Below, piece by piece: positions 40,606 through 49,993 of a stretch of DNA of 64,000 nucleotides. Origin of the DNA: Marinoscillum sp. 108 (lineage in GTDB: Bacteria > Bacteroidota > Bacteroidia > Cytophagales > Cyclobacteriaceae); NCBI RefSeq assembly GCF_902506655.1, contig NZ_LR734808.1:930001-994000 (forward strand). The letters are read 5' to 3'. A model generated the notes under the pieces. That model saw nothing but the letters and a program-made list of their open reading frames with translations. It was not told the origin of the DNA and made no database searches. The translations under genes and the position numbers were made by a program. Each line of letters begins with the position of its first letter. Within the stretch, counting starts at the first letter, position 1.

Positions 40606-43245
40606 TTAGTCTTCTTCATCTTTACTTTTCCCTCCGAAAAGCCCCAACTGATTGTCCTCTTCCTCCACTTCATGCTTAATATTGCTCTTTAATGCCTCCA
40701 GATCCACTGCTGTCTTGCCTGTTTCTTCTTGTTCTTTTTCATCATCCACCTCCTCTTCCTCTTTTTGAGGAGTGACCTCCGCGGCAGAAAGAATGTTCTG
40801 ATATGGGCATTTATTACCCAGTGCTTTCCATCCTTTCACGTCAATGACTTCTGCCAGATCCAATTGGGCAGTTTCATTTTTGCGCCCGTCCTTATAAGTA
40901 ACGGAGATCAGTGTATTATCGCTGTTATTGGCAAAAATAAGTTTAGAGCCTTTGGCTTCAGAAACAAAACTGAATCGCTTGTCAAGGGTGGTTGTCTCTA
41001 TCAGGAATCGCTTGACGTAATAGACCTTATTGCCAGCGTCATAGTGAACCGCATTGATCGGTAAATCCTTTTCATGCTTGAAAAGCCCAAGAACCTGGTT
41101 GGGTTCATACCTGTTGGTGAGTTCAAAACTGGTCAGTTCATAGCTCCCATCCTTGTAAAACACAATGATATGATCTTCCGCTTTGAAGTTTCCCAGGTGA
41201 TTACCTCTTTTGTCCGTATTGAGTCGGCCAATCACCTCATCATACCATACATCCAGACCACCTAACGTAGATACTCCCGCCGACTTAAACTGCACCTTTC
41301 TTACGGGCTGTTTGGTGAGGATATTTCCTCCGGCTCCTCTTCCTTTGATTTCAATTTCTGCAAAGTCAAAGTCAAAAACCTTCTTACGCGCCTTGCTGGC
41401 CGGAGTGAGATACACGGTCACTACCTCCGCCTCTCCATTAGGGTTGGCTGAGAAGTAATGAACCCGAGAACCTTTGCCCCCTTTGGTCAGGTCATATTCC
41501 CTATCTCTGGTCACCGAAAGCACCTGAAAGCGCTTCACCATACTGCGCCCACTCTTCCCGTCCACATAAGCCAGGTTATAGACCATGCGCTCATCGGCTT
41601 TGTTAAATACCCCGGCGTAAATAATGTTCTTACCTACAAAGACCTTTTCCTGTATTCTGGTTACCTGGCACACACCATCCTTGCGGAAAATGATGATGTC
41701 GTCAATGTCAGAGCATTCACAAACAAACTCATCTTTTTTAAGTCCATATCCAATAAATCCATCCTCCCTGTTCACATAGAGCTTAGCATTATTAGCGGCT
41801 ACCACAGCAGCTGATATGGTATCGAAGTTGGCAATTTCGGTTTTGCGTTCCCGGCCCTTGCCGTATTTATCCAACAGATTCTTGTAATAGGCTATAGCAA
41901 ACTCGGTAATGTGTGCCAGATGGTGCTCTGTCTCCTCAAGTTCTTCAGTGAGCTTACGCATCAGTTCATCTGCCTTGAAGGCATCAAACTTGGAGATCCG
42001 CTTGATCTTAATTTCCGTCAGCCGGATAATATCATCCTGAGTAATGTCCCTGTAAAACTGAGGTTTGAAAGGGTCCAACCCTTTATCAATGGTCTGGAGT
42101 ACGGCTTCCCAGGTCTCACACTCCTCTATGTCGCGATAGATCCTGTTTTCGATAAAGATCTTTTCGAGGGAAGAAAAGAGAATTTTCTCCATCAACTCAC
42201 CTCGTCTGATCTCCAACTCCTGCCTCAGTAGCCCCACTGTTTGGTCCACCGAATGCTTCAGGATCTCTGTCACATCCAAAAACTGTGGTTTATCGTCGTA
42301 AATCACACAGGCATTAGGTGAAATGGACACCTCACAATCGGTGAATGCATAAAGTGCATCAATGGTGATATCTGGCGAAGTGTTTGGTGCTAACTGGATC
42401 TGTATCTCAATATCCTTGGCGGTATTGTCAATAACTTTCTTGATCTTGATTTTACCCTTATCATTGGCTTTGATGATGGACTCAATGAGTGAGGTAGTGG
42501 TGGTGCCAAACGGGATATCCTTGATGATCAGCGTCTTACTATCCATCTCCTCGATAACCGCCCGTACTCTGACCTTTCCGCCTCGCTTACCATCATTGTA
42601 GTCTGATACATCTATTTTCCCTCCGGTCAGAAAGTCCGGATAGAGCACTACTTTCTTTCCTTTCAGGATATTGATTGCTCCTTCTAAGATCTCGCAGAAA
42701 TTATGCGGAAGCACTTTGGTGGATAAGCCTACGGCTATACCCTCTACTCCCTGCGCCAGTAGCAGCGGAAACTTGACGGGAAAAGTAACAGGTTCCTTTT
42801 TACGACCGTCATAGGACAGCTGCCAGGTGGTGGTTTGAGCATTGTATATGACATCCAGCGCAAACTTCGAAAGGCGTGCCTCTATGTACCTGGCAGCAGC
42901 AGCACTGTCTCCTGTGCGCACATCTCCCCAGTTACCCTGCGTATCGATCAGGAGGTTCTTTTGCCCAATATTGACAATGGCATCACCAATAGACGCATCA
43001 CCGTGAGGATGATACTGCATGGTGCTTCCTATGACGTTGGCTACTTTGTTAAACCGTCCGTCATCCATTTCCTTCAGGGCATGGAGTATCCTGCGCTGTA
43101 CGGGCTTGAGCCCATCCTCAATGGCCGGTACGGCTCGCTCCATGATCACATAGGAGGCATAATCCAAAAACCAATTTTCATACATTCCCGAAACCGGGAT
43201 TACTTCATGCAGCTCTTCTTCTTCTCTGCCGTTTTCTTCACTCAT
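40606..43245 (-). CDS. parC: DNA topoisomerase IV subunit A
   Basis: An 879-residue type IIA topoisomerase A subunit. Catalytic Tyr120 is in SAAAARYIEARLS; the winged-helix and tower segments follow (PHGDASIGDAIVNIGQK, LAQGVEGIAVGLSTKVLPHN). The C-terminal blades lack the QRRGGKG GyrA box, which favours topoisomerase IV over gyrase, and a ParE-type subunit is encoded 2.4 kb upstream. The acidic tail ends in NQLGLFGGKSKDEED, whose QLGLF (866-870) matches the sliding-clamp-binding pentapeptide. With ParE it should unlink daughter chromosomes. Confidence 0.92.
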   Translation of the reverse strand: MSEENGREEEELHEVIPVSGMYENWFLDYASYVIMERAVPAIEDGLKPVQRRILHALKEMDDGRFNKVANVIGSTMQYHPHGDASIGDAIVNIGQKNLLIDTQGNWGDVRTGDSAAAARYIEARLSKFALDVIYNAQTTTWQLSYDGRKKEPVTFPVKFPLLLAQGVEGIAVGLSTKVLPHNFCEILEGAINILKGKKVVLYPDFLTGGKIDVSDYNDGKRGGKVRVRAVIEEMDSKTLIIKDIPFGTTTTSLIESIIKANDKGKIKIKKVIDNTAKDIEIQIQLAPNTSPDITIDALYAFTDCEVSISPNACVIYDDKPQFLDVTEILKHSVDQTVGLLRQELEIRRGELMEKILFSSLEKIFIENRIYRDIEECETWEAVLQTIDKGLDPFKPQFYRDITQDDIIRLTEIKIKRISKFDAFKADELMRKLTEELEETEHHLAHITEFAIAYYKNLLDKYGKGRERKTEIANFDTISAAVVAANNAKLYVNREDGFIGYGLKKDEFVCECSDIDDIIIFRKDGVCQVTRIQEKVFVGKNIIYAGVFNKADERMVYNLAYVDGKSGRSMVKRFQVLSVTRDREYDLTKGGKGSRVHYFSANPNGEAEVVTVYLTPASKARKKVFDFDFAEIEIKGRGAGGNILTKQPVRKVQFKSAGVSTLGGLDVWYDEVIGRLNTDKRGNHLGNFKAEDHIIVFYKDGSYELTSFELTNRYEPNQVLGLFKHEKDLPINAVHYDAGNKVYYVKRFLIETTTLDKRFSFVSEAKGSKLIFANNSDNTLISVTYKDGRKNETAQLDLAEVIDVKGWKALGNKCPYQNILSAAEVTPQKEEEEVDDEKEQEETGKTAVDLEALKSNIKHEVEEEDNQLGLFGGKSKDEED

Positions 43246-43399
43246 GAGATCCTGTATTTTGACTTGCTATAGAATTTACATTTAGATCCAAATTCCACAC
43301 GTTACTCTTTATTTCATTTTATCACTCCCTCGGGGAGTTTCTTATCTGCTTAAAATCATTCTATTGGATGTATGTCCCGACCTACAACCTCCACAGACG

Positions 43400-44389
43400 T
43401 CACTGTGCCAATATTGCCTGAAGCTGGTCATCCGAAACGTTCAATACACCATTTTTAATCAGTCGGGGGGTGAGCGTCCGCCAGTGTTCGTCCTTTTTGA
43501 AAATAGATTTGAACATGGGAAGTGCCTCACTCATTTTGTTAGTATTAGCCAGGTTGATGGCATGCCAGTATTGCATTTCCAGGTTATCAGGAAACATGCC
43601 TTCGGCTTTCTCATATAGCTCGCTCGCAGCCACAAAATCCCCTGCTTCCACAGCCAGGTCGCCCTTATTCATATATTCGTAAGCCTGATGCACCTCCCAT
43701 AGACGCCTGATTTCCACCAAAGGCTCTGCATGGTCATCCACCCGAATGTCTACTTTACGATCCAACCATAGTTTTCCTGTAGGCTGCCCCGAAACCACCA
43801 ATACTGCCGCTGATTGCTTACCTCTGATGTCTCCTCCGGCAGCTTGTGCCGCTTCCAAAGCGACAATCAGCCTCTCGGCCAGGGGTCCTTTGGCATTCTT
43901 ATACGCTTCTGCCATTGCCGGCCAAACCTTGTCATTATCCATCAGGTTAGCCTGTACGGCAAAGTTTCCCCCAACCAGGTGTCCTGCAGCCGGAATGTTT
44001 TTAGCTCCCGTATGGGAAGCTGCCAAACCGCTTGCATCCACAATCCCAAGCTGACGGTAGGCTTCTCCTTCATCACTTTTGATCAAAGCCTCCAACACCT
44101 GCTCAGCATTCAACCCGGTCTTTAAAAGCGCAAGGCCTTGCGGACCAAAAGCAGGATTGGAAAAGGACTGGGTAGCTATGGCCCCTACTCCGGCTTCAGC
44201 CCAGGTAACTACGGTGCCCACCGAAAACCAATGAGACTGAACCGCAACACCCAAATCCCCTGTCTCAGGATCGTATGCTACTATGGAGTAAGTATGGACC
44301 AACGGATGCTCTTTATTATACTGTGCGTTAGCCACCCAAAACACCATCAGGGAAATACAACTCAGAACAATCTTTCTCATCTCAGTCAT
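43400..44389 (-). CDS. Exported DUF1028 protein with C-terminal TPR
   Basis: A 329-residue exported protein. Signal peptide (VLSCISLMVFWVANAQ) then a DUF1028 domain, predicted to have an Ntn-hydrolase fold: HTYSIVAYDPETGDLGVAVQ, VGAIATQSFSNPAFGPQGL, then GLAASHTGAKN and a disrupted GGNFAVQANLM near 135. The last 90 residues are TPR-like (AYEYMNKGDLAVEAGDFVAA, MQYWHAINLANTNKMSEALP). Substrate unknown. It lies between lipase and parC in the same direction; either ATG at 44389 or 44380 is possible. Confidence 0.88.
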   Translation of the reverse strand: MTEMRKIVLSCISLMVFWVANAQYNKEHPLVHTYSIVAYDPETGDLGVAVQSHWFSVGTVVTWAEAGVGAIATQSFSNPAFGPQGLALLKTGLNAEQVLEALIKSDEGEAYRQLGIVDASGLAASHTGAKNIPAAGHLVGGNFAVQANLMDNDKVWPAMAEAYKNAKGPLAERLIVALEAAQAAGGDIRGKQSAAVLVVSGQPTGKLWLDRKVDIRVDDHAEPLVEIRRLWEVHQAYEYMNKGDLAVEAGDFVAASELYEKAEGMFPDNLEMQYWHAINLANTNKMSEALPMFKSIFKKDEHWRTLTPRLIKNGVLNVSDDQLQAILAQ

Positions 44390-45611
44390 TTTCTAATCTG
44401 AATATTTCACTCGCAAAATGCTCAATATAAGGACCCACACCCGTGCCATGAGTGCCTCCCGACAATGTGGTGAATGAAACCACATTAGCAGAAGCTCCAT
44501 TGGCAATGAGTTTTGCATACACATCTACCGAATTTTGATAAGGAACCGTAATATCTGCATCCCCATGATACATAAACATCGGAATGGTAGGTGTCCAGTC
44601 TGTCAGGCTATTTTCAAGAAAAGCCTCTTTCACAAAAGCGTATGCCGGCATATCAACACCCGCAATAAATTGGGGGTTTAACAATATTGAAAGCTCGTCA
44701 CTCAAGAGTGCATTGATTTCACCTCCACTTTTGGACCCATCAAAATATCCTGGAATGGCGGCAGCATAGGGTTCATTAAAAAACACATTTAACTCCTGAT
44801 TCCAATCATAAGTCGTCTTGTAAGCATAGGCCACATAAGCCAGGAAAAAAGGCTGATGATAGGTATCAAGCGTAAAGAAGTATTCCTGAAAGGCTTTGAC
44901 ATCATACCCACCGGAAGATGGGAAAGATGCTTTCAGGTCATAGTACGCCATACCCACTTCCTCGACATACTTGTGTGTAGCCATGGTAGCATACCCGCCC
45001 TGAGAATAACCAGCCAGATACAATTCATCATCGATGGACATTTCCAAATCCGCCACCAGCTGCCTGGAAGCATAAATGCCATTGACGACAGAAGTGGCCG
45101 TAAGGTCTTCCACATAGTATGGATGCATGAGATCACCCGATGCTCCAAAACCGATAAAGTCTGGCAGGATCACCACAAGCCCTGTGCTAGCCAATGCCGA
45201 AGCAAAAATGATTTGACCATCTGAAAGCTCCAGATTGGTTGGGGCCTCTGCCTCCGAAGCAATGGTACCGTGCTGAAAGCTGACTGTGGACACCGTATCC
45301 TCCGTATTGGGTAGCATAATCACTGCCGAGGCGGTGATGGAATCTCCCTTATAGTCAGTCTTATAAGTGATTTTATACAAGGTCACATCATGAACCATCA
45401 GGTTAACATCCACATCCAAACCGGACAATGATATGAAGGCACGCAGATCCCCTGCAGGACGTGAAAATATGCGGGTGGCTTCTACGAGCGTTTGTGGAGA
45501 TGCCTCTACCTTTTCTTCCTTAGGAGTGACATCCTCATCCTTGCAACTTCCGAGGAGCATCAGCATCCCGAGGCCACCTCCCAATATCCATAATTTCATC
45601 TCCTTCATCAT
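44382..45611 (-). CDS. Secreted alpha/beta-hydrolase lipoprotein (lipase-like)
   Basis: A 409-residue lipoprotein (ILGGGLGMLMLLGSCKDED; Cys23). The alpha/beta-hydrolase nucleophile is Ser203 in LYLAGYSQGGYATM; the acid Asp is in FMYHGDADITVPYQNS and the His in LSGGTHGTGVG. The arrangement resembles secretory lipases and poly-ester hydrolases (LIP family). It is likely on the cell surface or in the periplasm. Located between parE and DUF1028, probably co-transcribed with the latter because the genes overlap. Confidence 0.87.
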   Translation of the reverse strand: MMKEMKLWILGGGLGMLMLLGSCKDEDVTPKEEKVEASPQTLVEATRIFSRPAGDLRAFISLSGLDVDVNLMVHDVTLYKITYKTDYKGDSITASAVIMLPNTEDTVSTVSFQHGTIASEAEAPTNLELSDGQIIFASALASTGLVVILPDFIGFGASGDLMHPYYVEDLTATSVVNGIYASRQLVADLEMSIDDELYLAGYSQGGYATMATHKYVEEVGMAYYDLKASFPSSGGYDVKAFQEYFFTLDTYHQPFFLAYVAYAYKTTYDWNQELNVFFNEPYAAAIPGYFDGSKSGGEINALLSDELSILLNPQFIAGVDMPAYAFVKEAFLENSLTDWTPTIPMFMYHGDADITVPYQNSVDVYAKLIANGASANVVSFTTLSGGTHGTGVGPYIEHFASEIFRLEND

Positions 45612-45627
45612 CCTGACTTTAAAAGTT

Positions 45628-47505
45628 CTATACCAAAATAGGTGCGTCTGATTCCTTGTCTACCACATCCTTTTCTATACGGAGTTTGTCGATGATAAAC
45701 TCCTGACGATCAGGGGTGTTTTTACCCATGTAAAACCTCAGCAGATCCTTGATCTTGGTATCCTTCTGAAGGATAACAGGCTCCAGTCGGATGTCCTCCC
45801 CTATGAAACCACCAAACTCCTCGGGCGAAATCTCTCCCAATCCTTTGAATCGAGTGATCTCGGGTTTATTTCCTAATTTTTCGATGGCTGCCTTACGCTC
45901 CTCATCACTATAGCAGTAGATGGTCTCCTTTTTATTTCTCACCCTGAAAAGTGGGGTTTCCAGAATATAGACGTGGTTATTTCTAACCAACTCAGGGAAA
46001 AACTGAAGGAAGTAAGTCAACAGCAGTAATCGGATGTGCATACCATCCACATCGGCATCCGTGGCAATCACGATCTTTCTATACCTCAGTCCTTCCAGAC
46101 CGTCTTCTATGTTGAGTGCATGTTGCAGGAGGTTAAACTCCTCATTTTCATACACCACCTTTTTGGTTTGCCCAAAGCAGTTGAAAGGCTTACCTCTCAA
46201 ACTAAAAACCGCCTGAGTTTGTACGTCTCTTGACTTGGTGATGGATCCGCTGGCACTGTCTCCCTCGGTGATAAATACCATGGTCTTCTCCAGCAACTCA
46301 TCTGAGCCTTTTTTGTCGTCATAGTGAATGCGACAATCTCTTAGCTTCTTATTGTGAAGATTGGCTTTTTTGGCCCGTTCATTGGCCAGTTTCTTGATAC
46401 CGGCAATTTCTTTCCGCTCTCGCTCCGACTGAAGGATGCGCTTGAGCAATGCGTCTGCGATCTGACTATTCCTATGCAGGTAGTTATCGAGCTCTTTCTT
46501 TAGGAAGTCATTAATGAAAGTTCGCATGGTAGGCCCTTCCTCAGCCACATTAATGGAACCCAGTTTGGTCTTGGTCTGGCTCTCAAAGACCGGCTCCTGA
46601 ACCCGCACTGCTACCGCACTCACGATGGATGCCCGGATATCTGAGGCCTCGAAGTTTTTTCCGTAAAAATCCCTGATGACCTTCACTACTGCTTCCCTAA
46701 ATGCCGCCAGGTGTGTACCTCCCTGGGTAGTGTGCTGTCCATTCACAAAAGAGTAATACTCTTCCCCATACTGATTAGCATGGGTCATGGCCACTTCTAT
46801 GTCATTGCCCTTAAGGTGGATGATTGGATATCGCAAGGCTTCTTCATCTGTCTTGCGCTTCAGTAAGTCCAGCAGACCATTCTCAGAATGGTATTTTTTA
46901 CCATTGAAATTGATCGTGAGTCCTGCATTCAGAAAGGCATAGTTCCAAAGTAAGTTCTCGAGGTATTCGGGTATAAAGTGATAATGTTTAAATACCGTGT
47001 CATCTGGCTCGAAACTAATGGCTGTTCCATTGCGCTCCGATGTTTTTTCCACCTTGGCATCATTGGTGATTTCACCTCTTACGAATTCTGCCAGCTTGGT
47101 TTCCCCATCTCTGAACGACTGTACCCTAAAATAAGAACTCAAAGCATTGACGGCCTTGGTTCCCACACCATTCAGTCCTACAGACTTCTGGAAAGCGCCG
47201 GAATCGTATTTTCCACCGGTGTTGATTTTACTCACACAGTCCACCACTTTGCCTAGTGGAATCCCACGGCCAAAATCCCGTACCTCCACCTTTCGGTCAG
47301 ATACTTTGATGTTGATGGTCTTTCCGTGTCCCATCATGTGCTCATCGATACTATTATCGATGATCTCCTTCACCAATACATAAATACCATCATCGTGAGC
47401 CGAGCCATCGCCCAGTTTCCCAATGTACATCCCGGGTCTCAGTCTGATGTGTTCTTTCCAGTCTAGCGACTTGATACTATCCTCGGTATATTGTACTTCT
47501 GCCAT
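45628..47505 (-). CDS. parE: DNA topoisomerase IV subunit B
   Basis: A 625-residue type IIA topoisomerase ATPase subunit. GHKL motifs: [13 protein letters not shown] (Mg-binding Asn51), RDFGRGIPL and [21 protein letters not shown] motifs: [12 protein letters not shown] and [13 protein letters not shown]. The C-terminal [12 protein letters not shown] is standard. Length fits ParE, not the roughly 650-800 residue GyrB forms. The parC gene is downstream after two unrelated envelope genes. Three copies of a 12-15-bp repeat lie 78-136 bp upstream of its ATG. Confidence 0.93.
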   Translation of the reverse strand: MAEVQYTEDSIKSLDWKEHIRLRPGMYIGKLGDGSAHDDGIYVLVKEIIDNSIDEHMMGHGKTINIKVSDRKVEVRDFGRGIPLGKVVDCVSKINTGGKYDSGAFQKSVGLNGVGTKAVNALSSYFRVQSFRDGETKLAEFVRGEITNDAKVEKTSERNGTAISFEPDDTVFKHYHFIPEYLENLLWNYAFLNAGLTINFNGKKYHSENGLLDLLKRKTDEEALRYPIIHLKGNDIEVAMTHANQYGEEYYSFVNGQHTTQGGTHLAAFREAVVKVIRDFYGKNFEASDIRASIVSAVAVRVQEPVFESQTKTKLGSINVAEEGPTMRTFINDFLKKELDNYLHRNSQIADALLKRILQSERERKEIAGIKKLANERAKKANLHNKKLRDCRIHYDDKKGSDELLEKTMVFITEGDSASGSITKSRDVQTQAVFSLRGKPFNCFGQTKKVVYENEEFNLLQHALNIEDGLEGLRYRKIVIATDADVDGMHIRLLLLTYFLQFFPELVRNNHVYILETPLFRVRNKKETIYCYSDEERKAAIEKLGNKPEITRFKGLGEISPEEFGGFIGEDIRLEPVILQKDTKIKDLLRFYMGKNTPDRQEFIIDKLRIEKDVVDKESDAPILV

Positions 47506-47582
47506 ACGCGCGTTTGAAATCGGATGATTAAACCATTGATTTGATCAACTCAAATCGGAATTTATACAAAAAAACAGATTTA

Positions 47583-47641
47583 GAAAGGCCTTAAAATCAG
47601 TAGTGACTTGAGCCTTTAAATGAATTGAAAAGCCTTAAAAT
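47583..47641. repeat. Three direct repeats upstream of parE
   Basis: GAAAGGCCTTAAAAT (47583-47597), GAGCCTTTAAAT (47610-47621) and GAAAAGCCTTAAAAT (47627-47641) are related copies in the same direction, 78-136 bp before the parE ATG. The outer two match at 14 of 15 positions and are 44 bp apart, about four helical turns. No exact TAnnTTTG element is seen in this gap for parE. Confidence 0.45.
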
Positions 47642-47659
47642 ATTGCAGATCAAGTAGTT

Positions 47660-48082
47660 TTAGGCCTTTTTATAGATCATATAAAATAATCCTAAAATCC
47701 AGGAAAAAATAAGGGCCGGTCCCAAGTAGTTCAAATAGGCAAAGCCGGAGGCGTTGAGGTGTGCACTGTTATTGAGTACCCCAATGAATCCTACGAGAAG
47801 AGTCAGGCAAATATTAATCACAAATGCTCCGCCCCTTACCCAGGCCTTTACGTCCTCATTTTCAATTTTACCTTCAAAGAGTTTTTGAAAAGCCAGCATC
47901 ACAAGGTTTACGATCACGAAACCAGCCACCACATAATAGAAAAAGGTCTCCTTGTGTAACTGCAGACTACCTGCACCTGGTTCCAACGCGACCATGATGG
48001 GTAAGTAGGCATATACCAGTACGAGAATGATCAGGAAAAGAATGATGGAAAGTAACTTGAGGAAACTAACGACTCTAAGCAT
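47660..48082 (-). CDS. Four-helix membrane protein of unknown function
   Basis: A 140-residue membrane protein with four helices (SFLKLLSIILFLIILVLVYA, FFYYVVAGFVIVNLVMLAFQ, AFVINICLTLLVGFIGVLNN, YLGPALIFSWILGLFYMIYK). No domain recognised. It is followed by the repeats before parE, and the promoter evidence upstream is a TACTTTTG -7 element. Confidence 0.75.
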   Translation of the reverse strand: MLRVVSFLKLLSIILFLIILVLVYAYLPIMVALEPGAGSLQLHKETFFYYVVAGFVIVNLVMLAFQKLFEGKIENEDVKAWVRGGAFVINICLTLLVGFIGVLNNSAHLNASGFAYLNYLGPALIFSWILGLFYMIYKKA

Positions 48083-48133
48083 ATTTAATTAAACGAAGCT
48101 GTAATTTTCAAATGTCAAATCTTACTAACTGCA

Positions 48134-48141
48134 CAAAAGTA
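48134..48141 (-). promoter_or_regulatory. -7 element of the four-helix membrane protein gene
   Basis: Minus-strand TACTTTTG matches TAnnTTTG and would start transcription about 45 bases before the ATG at 48082. The only nearby TTG is 14 bases upstream, shorter than the usual 19-21. Confidence 0.38.
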
Positions 48142-48163
48142 GGTCACCCCAAGCACAATCACC

Positions 48164-48652
48164 TTGACTGAAAAAGAATTTATAACAGCAATTCAAAATC
48201 ATACCGGGATCATCCACAAGATCCTGTATCTGTACGTGGATGACACGGAAGATAAGCGGGACCTGAAGCAGGAAATCCAGCTACAGGCCTGGCGTGCCAA
48301 GGATCGTTTCAGGGGAGACTCCCAGTTCAGCACCTGGCTGTACAGGGTGGCACTTAATACGGTATTTACTTTTAATAGAAAGCGAAAAATCTCCTCCACC
48401 AGCCTGGATTCAGCAGCAGAACCCATCCACCATCTTGCTGAAAAAACCGAGCGATCAGAACTACTCCTGAGAGCCATTAAAAACCTGAATGATGTGGACA
48501 AAACGATCATAACACTCCATCTGGAAGACTATGACAATGGAGAAATTGCCGATATCACCGGCCTGAGTAAAAACAACGTGGGTGTAAAGCTCCACCGGAT
48601 AAAGGAAGCATTGAGGAAAAAACTTAACGAAAAAGCCCAATGGACGAACTAA
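48164..48652 (+). CDS. ECF-type sigma factor with a TTG start
   Basis: A 162-residue sigma-70 factor: sigma-2 (LYLYVDDTEDKRDLKQEIQL, then FRGDSQFSTWLYRVALNTVF) and sigma-4 (LNDVDKTIITLHLEDYDNGE, IADITGLSKNNVGVKLHRIK). No ATG is in frame near the expected start; TTG at 48164 gives a complete N terminus (MTEKEFITAIQNHTG). It overlaps the next gene by 13 bases, and that gene encodes a membrane protein likely to control it. Confidence 0.88.
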   Translation: MTEKEFITAIQNHTGIIHKILYLYVDDTEDKRDLKQEIQLQAWRAKDRFRGDSQFSTWLYRVALNTVFTFNRKRKISSTSLDSAAEPIHHLAEKTERSELLLRAIKNLNDVDKTIITLHLEDYDNGEIADITGLSKNNVGVKLHRIKEALRKKLNEKAQWTN

Positions 48653-49251
48653 AGCAAGCCTGGGAAGAAATGACTTCCGACAGCAAGGATTTAACCCAGC
48701 TGTCTGAGGCAGAAATTAAGGGCACAACCAGCGTAAAATCCGCAGGTGTGATAGAAAAGCTACGATCTGGGGTAAAGAAGAAGTTGGCTTATGCGGTCTT
48801 TTTCACATTAGCCATTGGGGGCGGTATTCCTTTTGCATTTCCGCTGGCCTCTCAAATCCTGCTCACCATCCTCTTTGTTGCTTATCTCGTGGGTGCGGTA
48901 TTGCTCTATCAGGAGTTGCAAATACTCAACAGAGGTGTAGACATGACTCAGGATGTACTACACGGACTCACTACCTACCGCGACCGTATCAAACGTGTGC
49001 TCAGGTATGAGGAGTCCACTGCCCTGGCCCTCTACCCTGTCTCCATTTCCGGTGGGTTTTTCCTGGGATTTCAGCTGGTAGATCGCGAAGCTCAGATTAT
49101 GACCCAAACCATTCACTGGGTTTTTCTGGTCATTACCATCTTGCTCTTCACCATAGGTGGTCACTGGCTGGCCAGGTGGATGAACCGAAAGGCTTTCGGG
49201 CAGTACCTGGATAGATTGGATGAAACCATCGAAGAATTGAGGGGAATTTAA
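48640..49251 (+). CDS. Four-helix membrane protein, likely partner of the sigma factor
   Basis: A 203-residue protein: cytoplasmic helical region 1-45 (ELKQAWEEMTSDSKDLTQLS), then hydrophobic helices near 48-66, 70-91, 128-147 and 160-180 (AYAVFFTLAIGGGIPFAFPL, SQILLTILFVAYLVGAVLLY, WVFLVITILLFTIGGHWLAR). Coupled to the ECF sigma gene by a 13-bp overlap, it is the best candidate for its anti-sigma factor, though it has no classical anti-sigma domain such as FecR or zinc-finger. This role is inferred from context. Confidence 0.75.
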   Translation: MDELKQAWEEMTSDSKDLTQLSEAEIKGTTSVKSAGVIEKLRSGVKKKLAYAVFFTLAIGGGIPFAFPLASQILLTILFVAYLVGAVLLYQELQILNRGVDMTQDVLHGLTTYRDRIKRVLRYEESTALALYPVSISGGFFLGFQLVDREAQIMTQTIHWVFLVITILLFTIGGHWLARWMNRKAFGQYLDRLDETIEELRGI

Positions 49252-49285
49252 CGCACGGGAAAGTTCAGTATTTAGGTGCTTCTCC

Positions 49286-49293
49286 TATGTTTG
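49286..49293 (+). promoter_or_regulatory. -7 element overlapping the DUF2293 start
   Basis: TATGTTTG fits TAnnTTTG and a TTC lies 19 bases upstream in place of TTG. It covers the first ATG of the DUF2293 gene, so if it is used the protein starts at a later ATG (49314). Confidence 0.3.
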
Positions 49294-49988
49294 CAGCCCA
49301 AACGCTCAAACCAATGCATCAAATACGCCTCATGCGGCCTGGATCTGATGGTCACATCATCAACGAGTATGGACTACCTGAAAAGCCTCCCCATGATTGG
49401 GGTTTTCTACCTGCTGGAGATGCTGCGGTCACCAGAAAGGTGACTGCTCTAGGAGACTGTTGGCGGATACAAATCAAGAAAGGAAGGCGCCTGCAATCAC
49501 TTGGGATATGGGCACCAAAGGATAATATTATCCGAGCCAAACAGGAGGTAAAAAACATGCGCTCCACCCCTGATTATGCCAAAAAGAGAGCCAGAGCGGC
49601 CAAATCACGAGATCAAAAGCAGGCAGCATATACTGCAGAATTTGAGCAGGCAGTCATCAACTTCCTCAACTTTCACCCAGTGTACAAAGCATTCGAAACA
49701 CAGATGGCCAAACTAATCACTGCTCATGCCATTCCGATAGGCAGTGGTACAGTGGCTCGTACTCAGATGATCCCGCTCTCTGAAAGAGCTTCAAGAGCCG
49801 TAACAGCATGGATGCGACATCAAACAACAGAATATGATCGGATGAAAATCGCCAGGGTGAAAGGAGAAAGACGAGCTGTGCGCCGAAAGCTTGCTGAGCG
49901 CTCTTCAGGGCTCCTGAAAGCCTACAGAAAGGGTGAACCCATTGCTCCTGAATGCCCACTCCAGAAGGCTTTGAAGCGTACCAACTGA
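49287..49988 (+). CDS. DUF2293 domain-containing protein
   Basis: A 233-residue basic protein. The DUF2293 signature is visible at about 115-215: AVINFLNFHPVYKAFETQMA, HAIPIGSGTVARTQMIPLSE, AWMRHQTTEYDRMKIARVKG and RRAVRRKLAERS. The N-terminal part (GDAAVTRKVTALGDCWRIQI, then a Lys/Arg-rich helix) may bind nucleic acid. The family function is unknown. The first ATG (49287) overlaps a -7 promoter element; ATG at 49314 (MHQIRLMRPG) may be the true start. Confidence 0.88.
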   Translation: MFAAQTLKPMHQIRLMRPGSDGHIINEYGLPEKPPHDWGFLPAGDAAVTRKVTALGDCWRIQIKKGRRLQSLGIWAPKDNIIRAKQEVKNMRSTPDYAKKRARAAKSRDQKQAAYTAEFEQAVINFLNFHPVYKAFETQMAKLITAHAIPIGSGTVARTQMIPLSERASRAVTAWMRHQTTEYDRMKIARVKGERRAVRRKLAERSSGLLKAYRKGEPIAPECPLQKALKRTN

Positions 49989-49993
49989 TTGTA

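Noticed and set aside
40606-43245. Reading the type IIA A subunit as GyrA
   Set aside because: No QRRGGKG GyrA box is present and the B subunit nearby is ParE-sized, so topoisomerase IV fits better.
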